This document shows positions 1 to 9,800 of a DNA stretch of 64,000 nucleotides, one piece after another. The stretch comes from a virus. A program made the translations under genes and the position numbers. Within the stretch, counting starts at the first letter, position 1; every line of letters starts with the position of its first letter. The stretch covers positions 82,233 through 146,232 of the IMG/VR virus record IMGVR_UViG_3300020162_002681. One strand, written 5' to 3'. The notes under the pieces were generated by a model. That model did no database searches and had not been told where the DNA came from. It worked only from the letters and a program-made list of their open reading frames with translations.

Positions 1-1127
1 CTTGCAGTAGATGCAGCGTCATATTTGTAAGGTCTGTTGACCGATTCAACCAAGCGTACTTGTCCAGATTTGTACTGAACAGAGTTGAGTGACTTGAGAG
101 CCGCTATGTTGTCTACTGGCGCATCCCAGAAAAGAAGGTCTTGTAAAAGTGCGTAATTGACCAGCTTAGGGTAGATACTAATGAAACTCTGTGCCGATAC
201 CCCATCTAGAAGCTGTGAAGATGGTGTGACCTCGATTACTACTGCTGAGCCATCGGGAATACCTTTGTTGAGCGCAATATCAAGTGTTGGGTACTCTTGC
301 ACCACTCCGAGGTTGTCGATGCCAGTAGTGTCCAAGGCGAAGGAACTGAGACTGATGTAGCCAATGATTTTAACACCAAAGACGAGCCTGATAGCTGGGT
401 CAGAACTGTATTCGCTTAGGTTAAGTCGCAAGCCAGTCAGAGTGCCGCCAGTGTCGTTCACAATCCAGTATTTGATAGGCACTGGTATGGAATTGATATT
501 TTCGAGTGGGGCAACGAGTAATGTATCTTGGTCAGCGCTGATTACGTCTATTTCGGCTAGGGCGGTCGTTTCATAGAGGCTAGCTTCTCTTGTCTTGAAC
601 CACCTGCCGCTTGAGTGCGTGAGGATTGTTACGTTATCAATCTGAACTACCGAACCGCTAACAAATTCGTAGCAAAAACCATTTCCGTTGAGCAGTACCC
701 TGAAGCCTGTTAATAGACCTGTGAGCGCACTGATGTCTGCGGGATTAGAGTAGCTAGTAGGACTGTTTAAAGTGGCGTTAGCAGTGATTACTACGTCACT
801 GGGAGTGATTGGAGTAACGTAGTCATCTTCAAAGTGCGAGAACTTGTAGATGATTCGTGAAGAAGCGTAGTCATTGGTGGTGGATACGCTGATTAGGGTT
901 TCATGGATGTCTTCGTATGAGAGGGCAGTGAAATTTTCAGATTCGAGGGTAATGCTGCCGCTTGCGCCTACGACAAGAGATTTTACAGGGCTTTCAGTAG
1001 TATACCCAGCTCTGTTTCTTTTTACAACCCAGAAAAAATATGTGTCTGCATCGATTGACCCACCAGATGTGGTTGTGATGGTGGGAGCTACAAGTGTTTT
1101 GCTGGAGGCGTAGATTGTTTTAGACAT
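1..1127 (-). CDS. tail fibre-like protein, C-terminus outside window
   Basis: This minus-strand reading frame starts with ATG at 1127 and stays open to the left edge, so only about 375 N-terminal residues are visible. The protein is rich in Thr, Ser, Asn and Val and looks like beta-structured modules. The last visible part contains an ALKSLNS...VRLVESVNRPYKYD stretch, like the short linker modules of phage tail fibres. It follows the baseplate genes and its start overlaps the stop of the preceding small gene by 8 bp. A role as a distal tail fibre or host-recognition protein is inferred from position and composition; no enzymatic domain is visible. Confidence 0.8.
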   Translation of the reverse strand, partial: MSKTIYASSKTLVAPTITTTSGGSIDADTYFFWVVKRNRAGYTTESPVKSLVVGASGSITLESENFTALSYEDIHETLISVSTTNDYASSRIIYKFSHFEDDYVTPITPSDVVITANATLNSPTSYSNPADISALTGLLTGFRVLLNGNGFCYEFVSGSVVQIDNVTILTHSSGRWFKTREASLYETTALAEIDVISADQDTLLVAPLENINSIPVPIKYWIVNDTGGTLTGLRLNLSEYSSDPAIRLVFGVKIIGYISLSSFALDTTGIDNLGVVQEYPTLDIALNKGIPDGSAVVIEVTPSSQLLDGVSAQSFISIYPKLVNYALLQDLLFWDAPVDNIAALKSLNSVQYKSGQVRLVESVNRPYKYDAASTA

Positions 1128-1278
1128 TTCGAGCTAATTTCTCAGTTTCTTTTGTAATATATGCTAACCAATCTCGACCTTCAGCCACTTTTAGTTGTGG
1201 GTACTCAGGCTTGAAGGACTCGGCACGTTCTAGCCAGTCTTGGTCTATTTTACAGAGGTTATTTATGGCTTTTGGCAT
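1120..1278 (-). CDS. small protein of 52 residues, possible tail fibre accessory factor
   Basis: A 52-residue frame with ATG at 1278 is preferred over an upstream start at 1335, because it begins right after the stop of the 187-residue gene. It is charged and helical in character, with many Lys and Glu residues. Residues 34-41 read GRDWLAYI, an octapeptide also present at residues 46-53 of the major capsid protein and encoded there by different codons. It overlaps the fibre gene start by 8 bp, so translation is probably coupled. No known family was recognised; a small fibre-assembly chaperone is one possibility. Confidence 0.6.
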   Translation of the reverse strand: MPKAINNLCKIDQDWLERAESFKPEYPQLKVAEGRDWLAYITKETEKLARNV

Positions 1279-1282
1279 ATTG

Positions 1283-1846
1283 TTAGTAACGAATACGGGC
1301 TTTAGGCATTCTAACACCTGTAGATACCATGTCAACAGGTTCTTCCATCATTCCACCCATTCCTTTGTATGAGTCAGTTCTAAATCCTAAGTATCCTGTT
1401 GGACTTGCAGCTTCATCGGTTGTTTTGCGAATATCTGTGAAGCCTTTAGTGTCTGGGGTTTTCACGTAATCTCTTTTTAGTGGGTCAGGTGCATAGAGGT
1501 CTTTATATTCGTACCCTTTAGGCTTACGCATTAGTTGTGGTAATCCAGCCTCTTTTCTTAGTCTGGTTCTATTGCCGCCTCGGTCGTTATACCACTCATC
1601 CTTTAAAAGAGTATTTCCACCATCTCTAGTATCGAAACTATAAGGCTTTAATGACTCTCTAGCTACTCTAAGTGTATTTGCAGGTTTAGTCTGGCTTCCA
1701 AACGGTTTTAGTTTCTCATTTAGAGTGTCTTCTACTCCCTTACCGTACTTTTTTGTATATATTTCGTCAGCTTTACCTAATTGAGCATTTCTTTTCAGTT
1801 GTTTGTTTTGCTGCTTGATTACACCAAAATCTGCGAAGTGTTGCAT
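1283..1846 (-). CDS. hypothetical basic structural protein
   Basis: 187 residues, basic and rich in Lys, Arg and Tyr, with no membrane segment and no recognised domain. It opens with MQHFADFG, nearly the same as MQHFANFG inside the kinase-like glycine-zipper protein at 40.8-41.8 kb. The first 14 coding bases are identical in both places. That motif resembles the candidate prohead-protease site found across the head proteins. The gene sits among tail fibre genes, so it may be a virion component processed near its N-terminus, but this is only an inference. Confidence 0.75.
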   Translation of the reverse strand: MQHFADFGVIKQQNKQLKRNAQLGKADEIYTKKYGKGVEDTLNEKLKPFGSQTKPANTLRVARESLKPYSFDTRDGGNTLLKDEWYNDRGGNRTRLRKEAGLPQLMRKPKGYEYKDLYAPDPLKRDYVKTPDTKGFTDIRKTTDEAASPTGYLGFRTDSYKGMGGMMEEPVDMVSTGVRMPKARIRY

Positions 1847-1848
1847 AG

Positions 1849-2001
1849 TTATTTAATATCCAATAGTGTATTTGCGCCCCTTTTAAAACTCACCCAAGCA
1901 TGGTAGGGGATATTCACAAAACTTTTGTAAGGTACACCAGAAAGTCGCTCATCAGGGATAGTGAGGTCAACTTTTAGCTGCTTAGTTCTTTTTCTGTGCA
2001 T
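1849..2001 (-). CDS. small hypothetical protein, 50 residues
   Basis: An ATG at 2001 opens a 50-residue frame ending with TAA at 1849. The product starts MHRKRTKQLKVDLTIPDE and is basic. The gene fits tightly between its neighbours: it begins 2 bases after the stop of the 56-residue gene and ends 2 bases before the next start. The tight packing is the main reason to believe it is real. No family was recognised. Confidence 0.55.
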   Translation of the reverse strand: MHRKRTKQLKVDLTIPDERLSGVPYKSFVNIPYHAWVSFKRGANTLLDIK

Positions 2002-2003
2002 AT

Positions 2004-2174
2004 TTATTTCATGATTGTAGAGGAGGTCACTGGAGGAGAGATATTGAAAACGAACGTGTCGCTGCCTTGGACTAAAGTTACTTTGTTGCCAGAGACTTGA
2101 ACCCTCGGTAAAACGTTTTGAAAACCTTGCTTGATGTCGGCTAATGCTTGTGCGTAATCGATGTTTTGTGCCAT
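2004..2174 (-). CDS. small hypothetical tail-region protein, 56 residues
   Basis: An ATG at 2174 opens a 56-residue frame ending with TAA at 2004. The product starts MAQNIDYAQALADIKQG and continues with beta-like V/T-rich sequence, in the style of a small phage structural or trimerisation module. It is the first minus-strand gene after the isolated plus-strand gene. A TATACTTA element lies only a few bases upstream of its ATG, so any transcript from there would be almost leaderless. Confidence 0.6.
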   Translation of the reverse strand: MAQNIDYAQALADIKQGFQNVLPRVQVSGNKVTLVQGSDTFVFNISPPVTSSTIMK

Positions 2175-2178
2175 TTAT

Positions 2179-2188
2179 TAAGTATACC
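2179..2188 (-). promoter_or_regulatory. candidate late promoter, -10-like TATACTTA
   Basis: Read on the minus strand, the sequence GGTATACTTA lies just upstream of the ATG at 2174. The same TATACTTA octamer precedes other minus-strand units at 14.8, 39.35 and 43.96 kb. Here the TG of an extended -10 box is missing and the distance to the ATG is very short, so this copy is less certain. Confidence 0.3.
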
Positions 2189-2248
2189 GCAGGAGGTTGA
2201 CAGGTTGTATTAGCTAAGATAGACTTAGATATCTTATAAATAAAGTAT

Positions 2249-2680
2249 ATGATTATTATCGATGATGTAATTGTTCCACCTCCGACATCAGAACAAAAAG
2301 CAAGTATGCTCAGGCTGTACCAAGAACATTTGCGATTTGACTATCTAAATGTTCTTGGTATTTCTAATTACAATCACAATTTTGGGGTTGCTAACACTGC
2401 TGAGCTATAGAATAGACTTGCCGCTAAGAAGCTAGACGAAGAGCTATGCGAGAAATTCAGAATCCGTCACGCAAATTCAGAACAAGAACTGCAAAAAATG
2501 TGGGGTTGCAACGAGATTTACCGCAACTTTGGTACAAGACTTATTCTCCTTAATATCGAAGAAAGCTTTTTACGAATTACGACTAATTTTGGTGTGTTGG
2601 AATTTTTTGCAAAGCCAGAAGAGGAATTTTTTCGAGGAAAAGACCGTAGTTTACCCGTAGTAAGTTTGATTGATTATTAA
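2249..2680 (+). pseudogene. plus-strand gene interrupted by an in-frame amber codon
   Basis: An ATG at 2249 opens a frame that reads 53 codons to a TAG at 2408-2410 and then stays open in the same frame to TAA at 2680. The two halves read like one soluble protein of about 143 residues. The sequence around the stop is ANTAEL-stop-NRLAAKKLDEEL, so CAG-to-TAG is the simplest origin. A TTGACA at 2197-2202 with TAGACT 17 bases later may be its promoter. It is either a recently broken gene or one read through at amber. The stop overlaps the convergent baseplate gene stop by 4 bp. No family was recognised. Confidence 0.6.
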
Positions 2681-5367
2681 AGTCCACTTCCTCCATTATC
2701 GACCCAGCGCCCAAAACCAGCACTGATTCCACTGATGTCATTGCCAATCAAGTTCGGTAAATTTGTAACTTCAACAGTAGTCACCAATCCACCCTTGATA
2801 GTATTTAGCGCCGTAGCGGTCGTGCTGACTGTCGTGAGGCTAACTGGTATCACTTCCCCAAATGTGACGTTGACAGGCTGATTAAGCGCACTTCCGTTGA
2901 TAATCTGCGTAGTGAACGTACTCGACTTGGCAGCCCACTTTTGCCCGAAGTATTGAAACACGCTATTTGGCTTCACCGCGTTTTGTGTCCATGTAAAGGA
3001 TGTGCTCAGGCTGGCTCCATCGAACACATCTTTATGCAGCTTGAATGTAGCTCCCTTAATTGCTTCTTGTATGTTGTTTGCTCCAGTGATTGTTACGTCA
3101 CTCAGTATGTTGCGGTCACGTACATTTGAGGTTATATAGGTCAGCGAGTCCTTAAGTCCATCCTTATCCTGCTTGGGGTTTAGCTGATTGATTGGCTTAC
3201 GAACTGTGGCACTAGGAGGTCGCCCAAGAGCTGTACTGAAACTCGAACTCTGTATATTGCCTTTAAAGCTTGCATCTGCAACGGTACGGATAGTCCCATA
3301 GACAGAATAAGAATCATCCTTAAAGCTGGCATCATTACTTGCAGTCGAATAGCTTGGAATTGTGTCAGGGTCTTTCTTCTGTTGTGTAGCAATAACTCTG
3401 CTAGTATCAATAGTCGGTAGCACACCAGTACCAATAACTGCATTGTCAGGGACATTCATATAACTGAAAGGTCTATAGAACGTGCCAGTGTATAGCTGAT
3501 TCTGGTCAATTGAAGTCAGTAGACCGCCAAGGTCATTAAAAGTTTCGTAAATCCTGTCAATATTTGGTTTAGTCGTCTTGCTAGGACGAATCATGTAGCG
3601 AGTATGTTCGTAAACCTCTTCACCAGTGGTCAAATAAATAGGATTCTTGCCCCATAAACTTGCAGCTTGGTCATTATACTCAGGATTCCCGCTAACACCC
3701 GCAGAAATTGAATATCGGGACTTAGCGACAATCATCAAGTTGGGAACCCAGTCAGGACTAGGGAACAGTACTGCTACAGGGTCTTGGGTACTCGCTACAT
3801 TAGGTAATTGTGCTTTGGGAATATACTCAACATTCCAATCAACTTTGTCGCCATCTTTGTAATATTTGCTGAATGGTTCAATAAAGTAATCGACACGCTC
3901 AGTAATAGGTATTTTGCGGTATAGGAAGCTTTCAAGAGCACACTTCGCCTTGTAGACAGAAAGATAGTAGTATTGAAGGCTTATTGGGTCATTAGCGACC
4001 AGACTGCCAATTTCAAGCAGGTATGTCAGCCGTATCCATGCTTCGATACTTCCTTTTGACCAGTTAGCCGCATCTTCATTAGCAAACCGCTTCACAGCCC
4101 AACCTTCAGACTGCTCAGCTACTAGAACTTGAGAATGGCACTTGAGCAGATTGTCGAACTGAGGGGGAACTGTAGTTGCAACATAATTGCCGTTGGCATC
4201 TCTGACTTGCGGTTTAATGTTGAGGTCAAGATTCTGATAAAGGAAATCTGTCTGTTTAATACTCGTAACGCGCCACACAATAGGTCTTGCAAAGATATTC
4301 GCACCAACCATACCCATCGCACTATTAGCAAGGTCTTTGAGTAGTCCACCGAATGCATTTGCTTGAGCTGCTGGATTACTTTGCATCCTATCGAGAATAG
4401 AATAATCGATGTTGAGTGGAGCTAGAGGATTGCTAACTAATTCGAGCGCTGAGTGACTAAATCCGTAAGTGCCAGATATTTCCGAGCTTGGTTGCCCATA
4501 TTTATACAGCGTAATCTTGAATTGCTTGCTCAGACCGCCATTATCTACAAATACACTGAGGTCGCGAGGAACCAAACTTCCATCCCCAACTTCTACTGGA
4601 GGTAAGTGAGGATTGCTATCACCTTCATATAGCACATATTCATCATCAGTTACTTGGACGTAGGTGTTTTGAAGCGCGTAGTTAGTCCCACCATTCCAAT
4701 TCAATAAGGTGTTCTTATAGCAAGGCGTTTCATTATCAGATAAAGTTACCTCAGTAAGTGGTGCTGAGGTAATGGCGCGACCTGACCCCAAATCAACATA
4801 ATCAATACCTGACTTGGAGAAAACTGCTACTTTGGCATCTAGGGCAGCACGTTCATCAAGAAAAGAGCGAAGCGTAAAGAAATCCGTGTTAGCTGGTCGG
4901 TAAGGTAGATTGACAAAACCACTAAGCCCTGTGATTGGGCAAGTGATGCCAGTAAATGCCGAAACTTGAGCTAGTAAGCCTGAAAGCGGAAAGCGATAAA
5001 ACTGTTCGCCAATGATTTGAGCCGACCGCCCATAAGCCAAAACAAACTTAGCTGTATTAATTCCTTTTTCTGTAAACAGCTTGCTGACATGGGCGTAGCT
5101 GAGAGAAACTTCGTACCGAACAACTGCATTACCTATCTTTTGTACTTGAGGAGATTCTTTATAGCTGTAATTGGTTAGATAGAAATCGTAGTTACCAAAT
5201 GTCAAGTCACTTCCCAAATTTGGCACATCTTCAAGAGTTGCAACATAAATGATGGCAGAAAGAGATGGAGGTTGGTTAAGCTCCTGATTTAAGGTGTAAG
5301 TGCCTACAACGGCTCTGAGAGGATTTTCGGCGCTACTGGATAGATTATTTGCTACGGGCACAGGCAC
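2677..5367 (-). CDS. large baseplate or tail-tip protein
   Basis: 896 residues, no membrane segment, rich in Asn, Ser, Thr, Tyr and aromatic residues. The first roughly 200 residues (LRAVVGTYTL..., EVSLSYAHVSKL, FYRFPLSGLLAQVSAFTGI) look like the beta-barrel hub fold used by tail-tip proteins. The length suits a hub or central fibre component. It lies downstream of the tape measure in transcription order and overlaps the preceding gene by 16 bp, as expected for a tail-tip operon. The specific assignment as hub is inferred from position. Confidence 0.75.
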   Translation of the reverse strand: MPVPVANNLSSSAENPLRAVVGTYTLNQELNQPPSLSAIIYVATLEDVPNLGSDLTFGNYDFYLTNYSYKESPQVQKIGNAVVRYEVSLSYAHVSKLFTEKGINTAKFVLAYGRSAQIIGEQFYRFPLSGLLAQVSAFTGITCPITGLSGFVNLPYRPANTDFFTLRSFLDERAALDAKVAVFSKSGIDYVDLGSGRAITSAPLTEVTLSDNETPCYKNTLLNWNGGTNYALQNTYVQVTDDEYVLYEGDSNPHLPPVEVGDGSLVPRDLSVFVDNGGLSKQFKITLYKYGQPSSEISGTYGFSHSALELVSNPLAPLNIDYSILDRMQSNPAAQANAFGGLLKDLANSAMGMVGANIFARPIVWRVTSIKQTDFLYQNLDLNIKPQVRDANGNYVATTVPPQFDNLLKCHSQVLVAEQSEGWAVKRFANEDAANWSKGSIEAWIRLTYLLEIGSLVANDPISLQYYYLSVYKAKCALESFLYRKIPITERVDYFIEPFSKYYKDGDKVDWNVEYIPKAQLPNVASTQDPVAVLFPSPDWVPNLMIVAKSRYSISAGVSGNPEYNDQAASLWGKNPIYLTTGEEVYEHTRYMIRPSKTTKPNIDRIYETFNDLGGLLTSIDQNQLYTGTFYRPFSYMNVPDNAVIGTGVLPTIDTSRVIATQQKKDPDTIPSYSTASNDASFKDDSYSVYGTIRTVADASFKGNIQSSSFSTALGRPPSATVRKPINQLNPKQDKDGLKDSLTYITSNVRDRNILSDVTITGANNIQEAIKGATFKLHKDVFDGASLSTSFTWTQNAVKPNSVFQYFGQKWAAKSSTFTTQIINGSALNQPVNVTFGEVIPVSLTTVSTTATALNTIKGGLVTTVEVTNLPNLIGNDISGISAGFGRWVDNGGSGL

Positions 5368-6017
5368 ACATCCCCATTAAGCTTGAAGAAGGTATTTTTA
5401 GGGAAGTCTAAGTATTTGTCGAAGCGATAGACTTGACCGTAATAGCTGACTGTATTTGAATTAGGGGCAACACCAACAATTTTCAGCAGCTTCTTTTTTC
5501 GTATAAATGGGGAAAAACCTAAGAATGGGTAAAATAAATCAAAACTAATGCGTACTCGAATAGTTGTTCGGTCAGTTATGGACAAGCCTTTGAGGTCGGC
5601 TACTTTATACTGTGTGGGTTCTCGGTCTTTGTAGATTGCCGCTTCATTGGCGTAATAATTCACCCAATCCAAGTCTCGGTAGCTGTTGAGGTCTGTAAAG
5701 TAAAACTCCAGTTCCGCTTGTTTTGATGTAGGAAAATCTCCAATAGTCAAGTAATAGCAAGCATTGAGGTCAACGGTAGGTCGTCTCGAAGCCGAGTTGT
5801 TGTATCCATCTACACCGAGATTGGTAACTAAAAATCCCGCTAGAAATGGCAACTTACTTTTCTGCACGAAGTTCATGGTAGTCAGGTAAGAAGCTTGTGC
5901 TTCGTAGCTGTTGAGTGAAATGGTTTCTGTAGTTAGAGAAGCATCATAAGGAGACAAGGATGTACCGCCTACCCAAGTTGGTAATCGTTTGGGAGTGTCT
6001 TGAAGAATTTTCCACAT
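5352..6017 (-). CDS. tail-tip associated protein
   Basis: 221 residues, no membrane segment, rich in aromatic residues (many Tyr and Phe). It contains a basic patch near residue 175 (FIRKKKLLKIVG) and ends in a Cys-containing tail. It sits between two small genes and the 896-residue tail-tip gene and overlaps the latter by 16 bp, so the two are probably translated together. A role as distal tail or hub-connecting protein is inferred from gene order only. Confidence 0.7.
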   Translation of the reverse strand: MWKILQDTPKRLPTWVGGTSLSPYDASLTTETISLNSYEAQASYLTTMNFVQKSKLPFLAGFLVTNLGVDGYNNSASRRPTVDLNACYYLTIGDFPTSKQAELEFYFTDLNSYRDLDWVNYYANEAAIYKDREPTQYKVADLKGLSITDRTTIRVRISFDLFYPFLGFSPFIRKKKLLKIVGVAPNSNTVSYYGQVYRFDKYLDFPKNTFFKLNGDVCLCP

Positions 6018-6026
6018 GAGTCTCGC

Positions 6027-6398
6027 CTACTGTATCGTAAATTCTGGGGTATTGATTTCAACTGCTTGGAGTGTATATGTTCTATAGCACTGGTCGGCTC
6101 CGATAGTATAAATACCTCCATAGTCTATTCCAGTAACTACCCAAGTCTTGCCCCGAAAGGTGAACGTTTGATTTCCAAAAGTAGTTAGTGTAGGTTTCTC
6201 GAAAGGGATATCTGCAACTTTGATTCCCTCAATTGTTACCGAGATTGTCTGATAGGAGACAACTCCAGCAAGCAAAGTCGAGTTGTTGAGTAGGAAGAAG
6301 GCGTTCGCGTTTTGAGCATTAATTTTCCCAAAAGAAATTGCCCCCGATTTTAAGGGGTAGCCAAATAACTTCTCTTGGGAAAAACTAAGCCCAGCCAT
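6027..6398 (-). CDS. small tail protein
   Basis: 123 residues with alternating hydrophobic and Thr/Gly-rich stretches that suggest a beta-sandwich. No membrane segment or catalytic motif is visible. It lies 3 bases downstream of the 135-residue gene and 9 bases before the next, inside the tail operon after the tape measure. It could be a distal tail protein or a tail-tip adaptor; sequence alone does not decide. Confidence 0.7.
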   Translation of the reverse strand: MAGLSFSQEKLFGYPLKSGAISFGKINAQNANAFFLLNNSTLLAGVVSYQTISVTIEGIKVADIPFEKPTLTTFGNQTFTFRGKTWVVTGIDYGGIYTIGADQCYRTYTLQAVEINTPEFTIQ

Positions 6399-6401
6399 AG
6401 G

Positions 6402-6809
6402 TTAACCCAGTTTACCGATATATTTGTTAGTGACAAAAGTAACGGGAAACGATTTGAGGGTTTCTTCAGTCGCTCCTACACGAATACCACCAGTTTCCTC
6501 ATATTGGTAAGGGTACATGGTGTTACCGCGATAGAGAATACCTCCAGTCAAGCCAGTACCAGCAGTCAAGTTTACCTGACCTAATAGCATAGCTTCTTGG
6601 TTGGCATCGCAAATAGCTTGGATGTCTTCAGCAGCAGAAAGAGAGATACCACCGATATCGAAGGTGTAAGTACGGGCAGAGATGTTACCAGTAGCAACAA
6701 AGTCGCCAAGGTTAGCAACTGTAGAGTCGATAGATAGTTCACCAGCAGTAATTTTGTCTGCGGGAACAGGGATGCCATAAATCTTTGTTTGTTGAACGTT
6801 TAGAGACAT
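6402..6809 (-). CDS. small tail protein, first gene after the tape measure
   Basis: 135 residues starting with ATG at 6809, beta-rich in character (SIDSTVANLGDFVATGN, YTFDIGGISL). It is the first gene downstream of the tape measure and is preceded by a near-consensus promoter at 6839. A separate promoter suggests that the product is needed in quantity, as for a tube-like or tail-tip ring protein. The function is not recognised. Confidence 0.7.
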   Translation of the reverse strand: MSLNVQQTKIYGIPVPADKITAGELSIDSTVANLGDFVATGNISARTYTFDIGGISLSAAEDIQAICDANQEAMLLGQVNLTAGTGLTGGILYRGNTMYPYQYEETGGIRVGATEETLKSFPVTFVTNKYIGKLG

Positions 6810-6838
6810 TTATTTTAGTTTGTTCACTATTTTCTCCA

Positions 6839-6848
6839 ATTATACCAC
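6839..6848 (-). promoter_or_regulatory. candidate extended -10 promoter for the tail-tip genes
   Basis: On the minus strand the sequence TGGTATAAT carries a perfect TATAAT with the upstream TG of an extended -10 box. TTGTCA lies 15 bases further upstream, a 5-of-6 match to the -35 consensus. The predicted start would lie about 20-25 bases before the ATG at 6809. This is the best sigma70-like promoter on the minus strand in this window. Confidence 0.5.
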
Positions 6849-6869
6849 CGAGGAAGGATTGACAAAAAG

Positions 6870-9800
6870 CTACACTCCAAAGGCAGTTTTAGACAAGTCA
6901 AGAAATTGTTTGCCAAAATCATTGAATGCCTTAGAAATAACATCACCACTCTTACCGACAGCAGCACCAACTTTATTAAGGCTATCTCCACTAAACGAAG
7001 TCTTAACTCCATCAAGGCTAATAGTGTTGTTAACGACTACAGATAGATTTTGCTGACTAGAAGCTGATGCGGGGTTCTGAGGCTTGTTAGGAGATGCAGC
7101 AGCAAACTCATTGGTGATTTTCTTTGCATCTTTTTGCAGGAATGCTTGGTACTCTTGAGCTTGCTGTTTTATAGTATCTCTAGTGTTTCCGCCAATACCT
7201 TGCAGTTCCTTTTGTGTTTGGTCAAACGAAGCACCAAAAGGCTTGCGCTCCTCTATTTGTTGAATAGGTTGCTGCCTAGAGAGGTTGATTCCATTGCGTA
7301 ACGCTGCAAAGACTTCGGGCGAACCTAAGCCAGCCGTAGGATTATTTTTAGCAATTTCCAAAATTTGAGACTGACCACTCAAATCAATGTTACGGATTTT
7401 GCTTTGAGTTTCCTGTCTAACTACGTTTTGAGTATCAGTATTCAGTGCTAATGACTTAGCTGTTTGTGCTTGCGCGTCAGCAATGTTTTTTGGTATGTTT
7501 CCGATAACTTGATTGACTGAACTGATGTCGCCAACTTGAATACCGCTTGTAGGGTCAATTTTTTCTACGAGTTTGCCTAGCAACTGAGTCTGAGTCAACG
7601 CATTAGTCAACATCAAATTCTCAGTCAGTAATTGTTGGCGCTGAACTTCTAGTGTATTGAGTTCTTTTTCCCCAGTTCGACCAGCTTCATTCTTATCGGC
7701 TTTTGTTTTGTCGATTGTACCGAGAATTTCGTTGCGTCCAACTAAGGCTTGAGCCGCAGGGTTGTTTTGTCCAAACAAGCCAAGAACTGAGTTGCTGAAA
7801 CCTCTGGTAGCCTGATTACTTTGTAGTGTAGTCTGTTCTCTTCGTCCTTGCAGGTCTAGCCGCGCATTAGCTAGATTGGCAACCTTATCAAGTTTGTCTG
7901 CCCCTTCTTTAGCAATTGCGCCAAATCTTTCAAGGGAAGCGTTTACTCCTTCGAGAATAGTGCGTTGCTTGATATACTGCAAGTCACGGTCGGCTTCAGC
8001 TTTAGCAGTCTTAAGTTGTTTTTCAATATCCTTTTGTTGTTTTTCAAGGTCAGGATTACTTACACCACTTTTTTTAGCATCGGCATTGGCGCTAGCTACT
8101 CGGTCACGAACAACTTGAACTGTGTTTAGTCGAGCAGTTATTTTGCTGATTTCTTTGTTGGCATCAAGAAGTACTTGACCAGTCCTATCGGATAGCTTAG
8201 AGCCAATATTACTAAAGACAGAGCCAAGCGAAGAGGCAGAAAAGAGAGACGAGGCAGTGGAGCCAAGCGAACTAAATGCATCTCCTATACCTTTAGAGAT
8301 ATCTATTAGACGTTGTTGCCCAGCAAAGCTTGCGTCAATGGCAGCTTCATTACGTGCAATAGTCTCAGCTAACGCCCCAATCTCTTGTTTGAGGCGATTA
8401 GCTACGACTGTGAACTTAAGGTCTTGCTCAGCTTGCTGAACGACTTTCTTGGCACTTTCGAGGTCTATGCTATTCACACGCTCTTTAAGTTGGTCAGAAG
8501 CGCCTACTACATCGCTAGCACGTTTTTTTGCGGAGTCTATATCAGATTGTTTAGAGCTTTCTGATTTTTGAGTGTTTGCAAGCAATAAGTCAGCTATTTT
8601 TGTTGCTTCATCGCCTTGACCATTACCTAAGTTTTGAAGTTCTCTCAAATTAATAAATTTGCCGTCTTCATTAGAGGTAACTATGCTATTGACCTTTTCA
8701 TTAGCAATCTTATCTACTTTAGCTGTATTGCTTACCCTACCTGAATTACGAAGCTTAGTCCTTTGCTCTTCTATTAGGGTAGTTATTTGCGAATCATCAA
8801 TTTTGACTAAACCTTTATCGGTAGCCTCTCTGCTTTTTTGCAAAGACTGTTCAGCTAAAGTCTGGTCTTTTTTAGCTGTATCTTTTACTTGTTGCACTGC
8901 TTGGGTATTTGCCAAGTCAATTTTGGTATTTGCTGCCCCACTTGAGCTAGAATCTTCTACTGAAATATTTCCAGATTTCAAGACTTGTTGCAGTTGTTTT
9001 TGCCTGTTACCCAGTTCAGCTTGTGCAGCTTCAAGAATATTGTTTTTCGTGATTTCTTCTTCTCGCGCCGAGATAGCCAAAGACTCTTGCTTGACAGACA
9101 ATTCCTTTTCTGCCGCAGCCAGCTTAGCTTGTGCCAATGAGACACTAAAGGAGCCAAATTTACTTTCTTGTGCAAATACAGAGACAATATTTTTCTGAAC
9201 TTCAAGCAAGCCTTGATTGAAAGTCAATAGTTGCTTACGTTTACCAAGTTCTTCGCTAATTTGCCCAGAATTTTTTACACTAAAAGCTTCGGCACTTAAA
9301 TCCGCAATCTTACTTAATCTATCTGCATAGTCCTGAGCGCTAATGTTGGGAGCAGCAAGAGAGGCACGAAGAGCTTCGATGTTACCTTTAATGCCTTGAA
9401 GACTTTTCTTAGTCGCACTGCCAATAGCTTCGCCCCCAACAGCACCAGCCCCTGAAATTACTGAGAATAATTTTGTGTAAGAATTTGTTACGGTGTTGTT
9501 GTAGCTAAGTATTTTATCAGTGGCAACCTTAAAGGCTTCATCCATTGCTTTTTGAGCAGTGGGGTCTGAAGCAACAAATTGCATCACTCTAACATCTTTA
9601 GTTAGTCTTTGTAGACCTTCTATAGCTCCTTTAGGGTCTATATCCGCTTGAACGGTAATATTGCTCAAAACACCCTGTAATTTAGGAAGTATCTTGGAAA
9701 ACTCTTGTGGGTCTACTTTAGAGATATCAATTTTATCTATAACAAAAACTTTATCCAGAGTTTCTTTTAGTTGATTAAATTGAGCCTTTGCTGAACTGTT

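Noticed and set aside
8659-9198. 179-residue plus-strand frame inside the tape measure gene
   Set aside because: It is antisense to a long coiled-coil gene whose composition keeps the opposite frame open; no ribosome binding site and no protein-like sequence.
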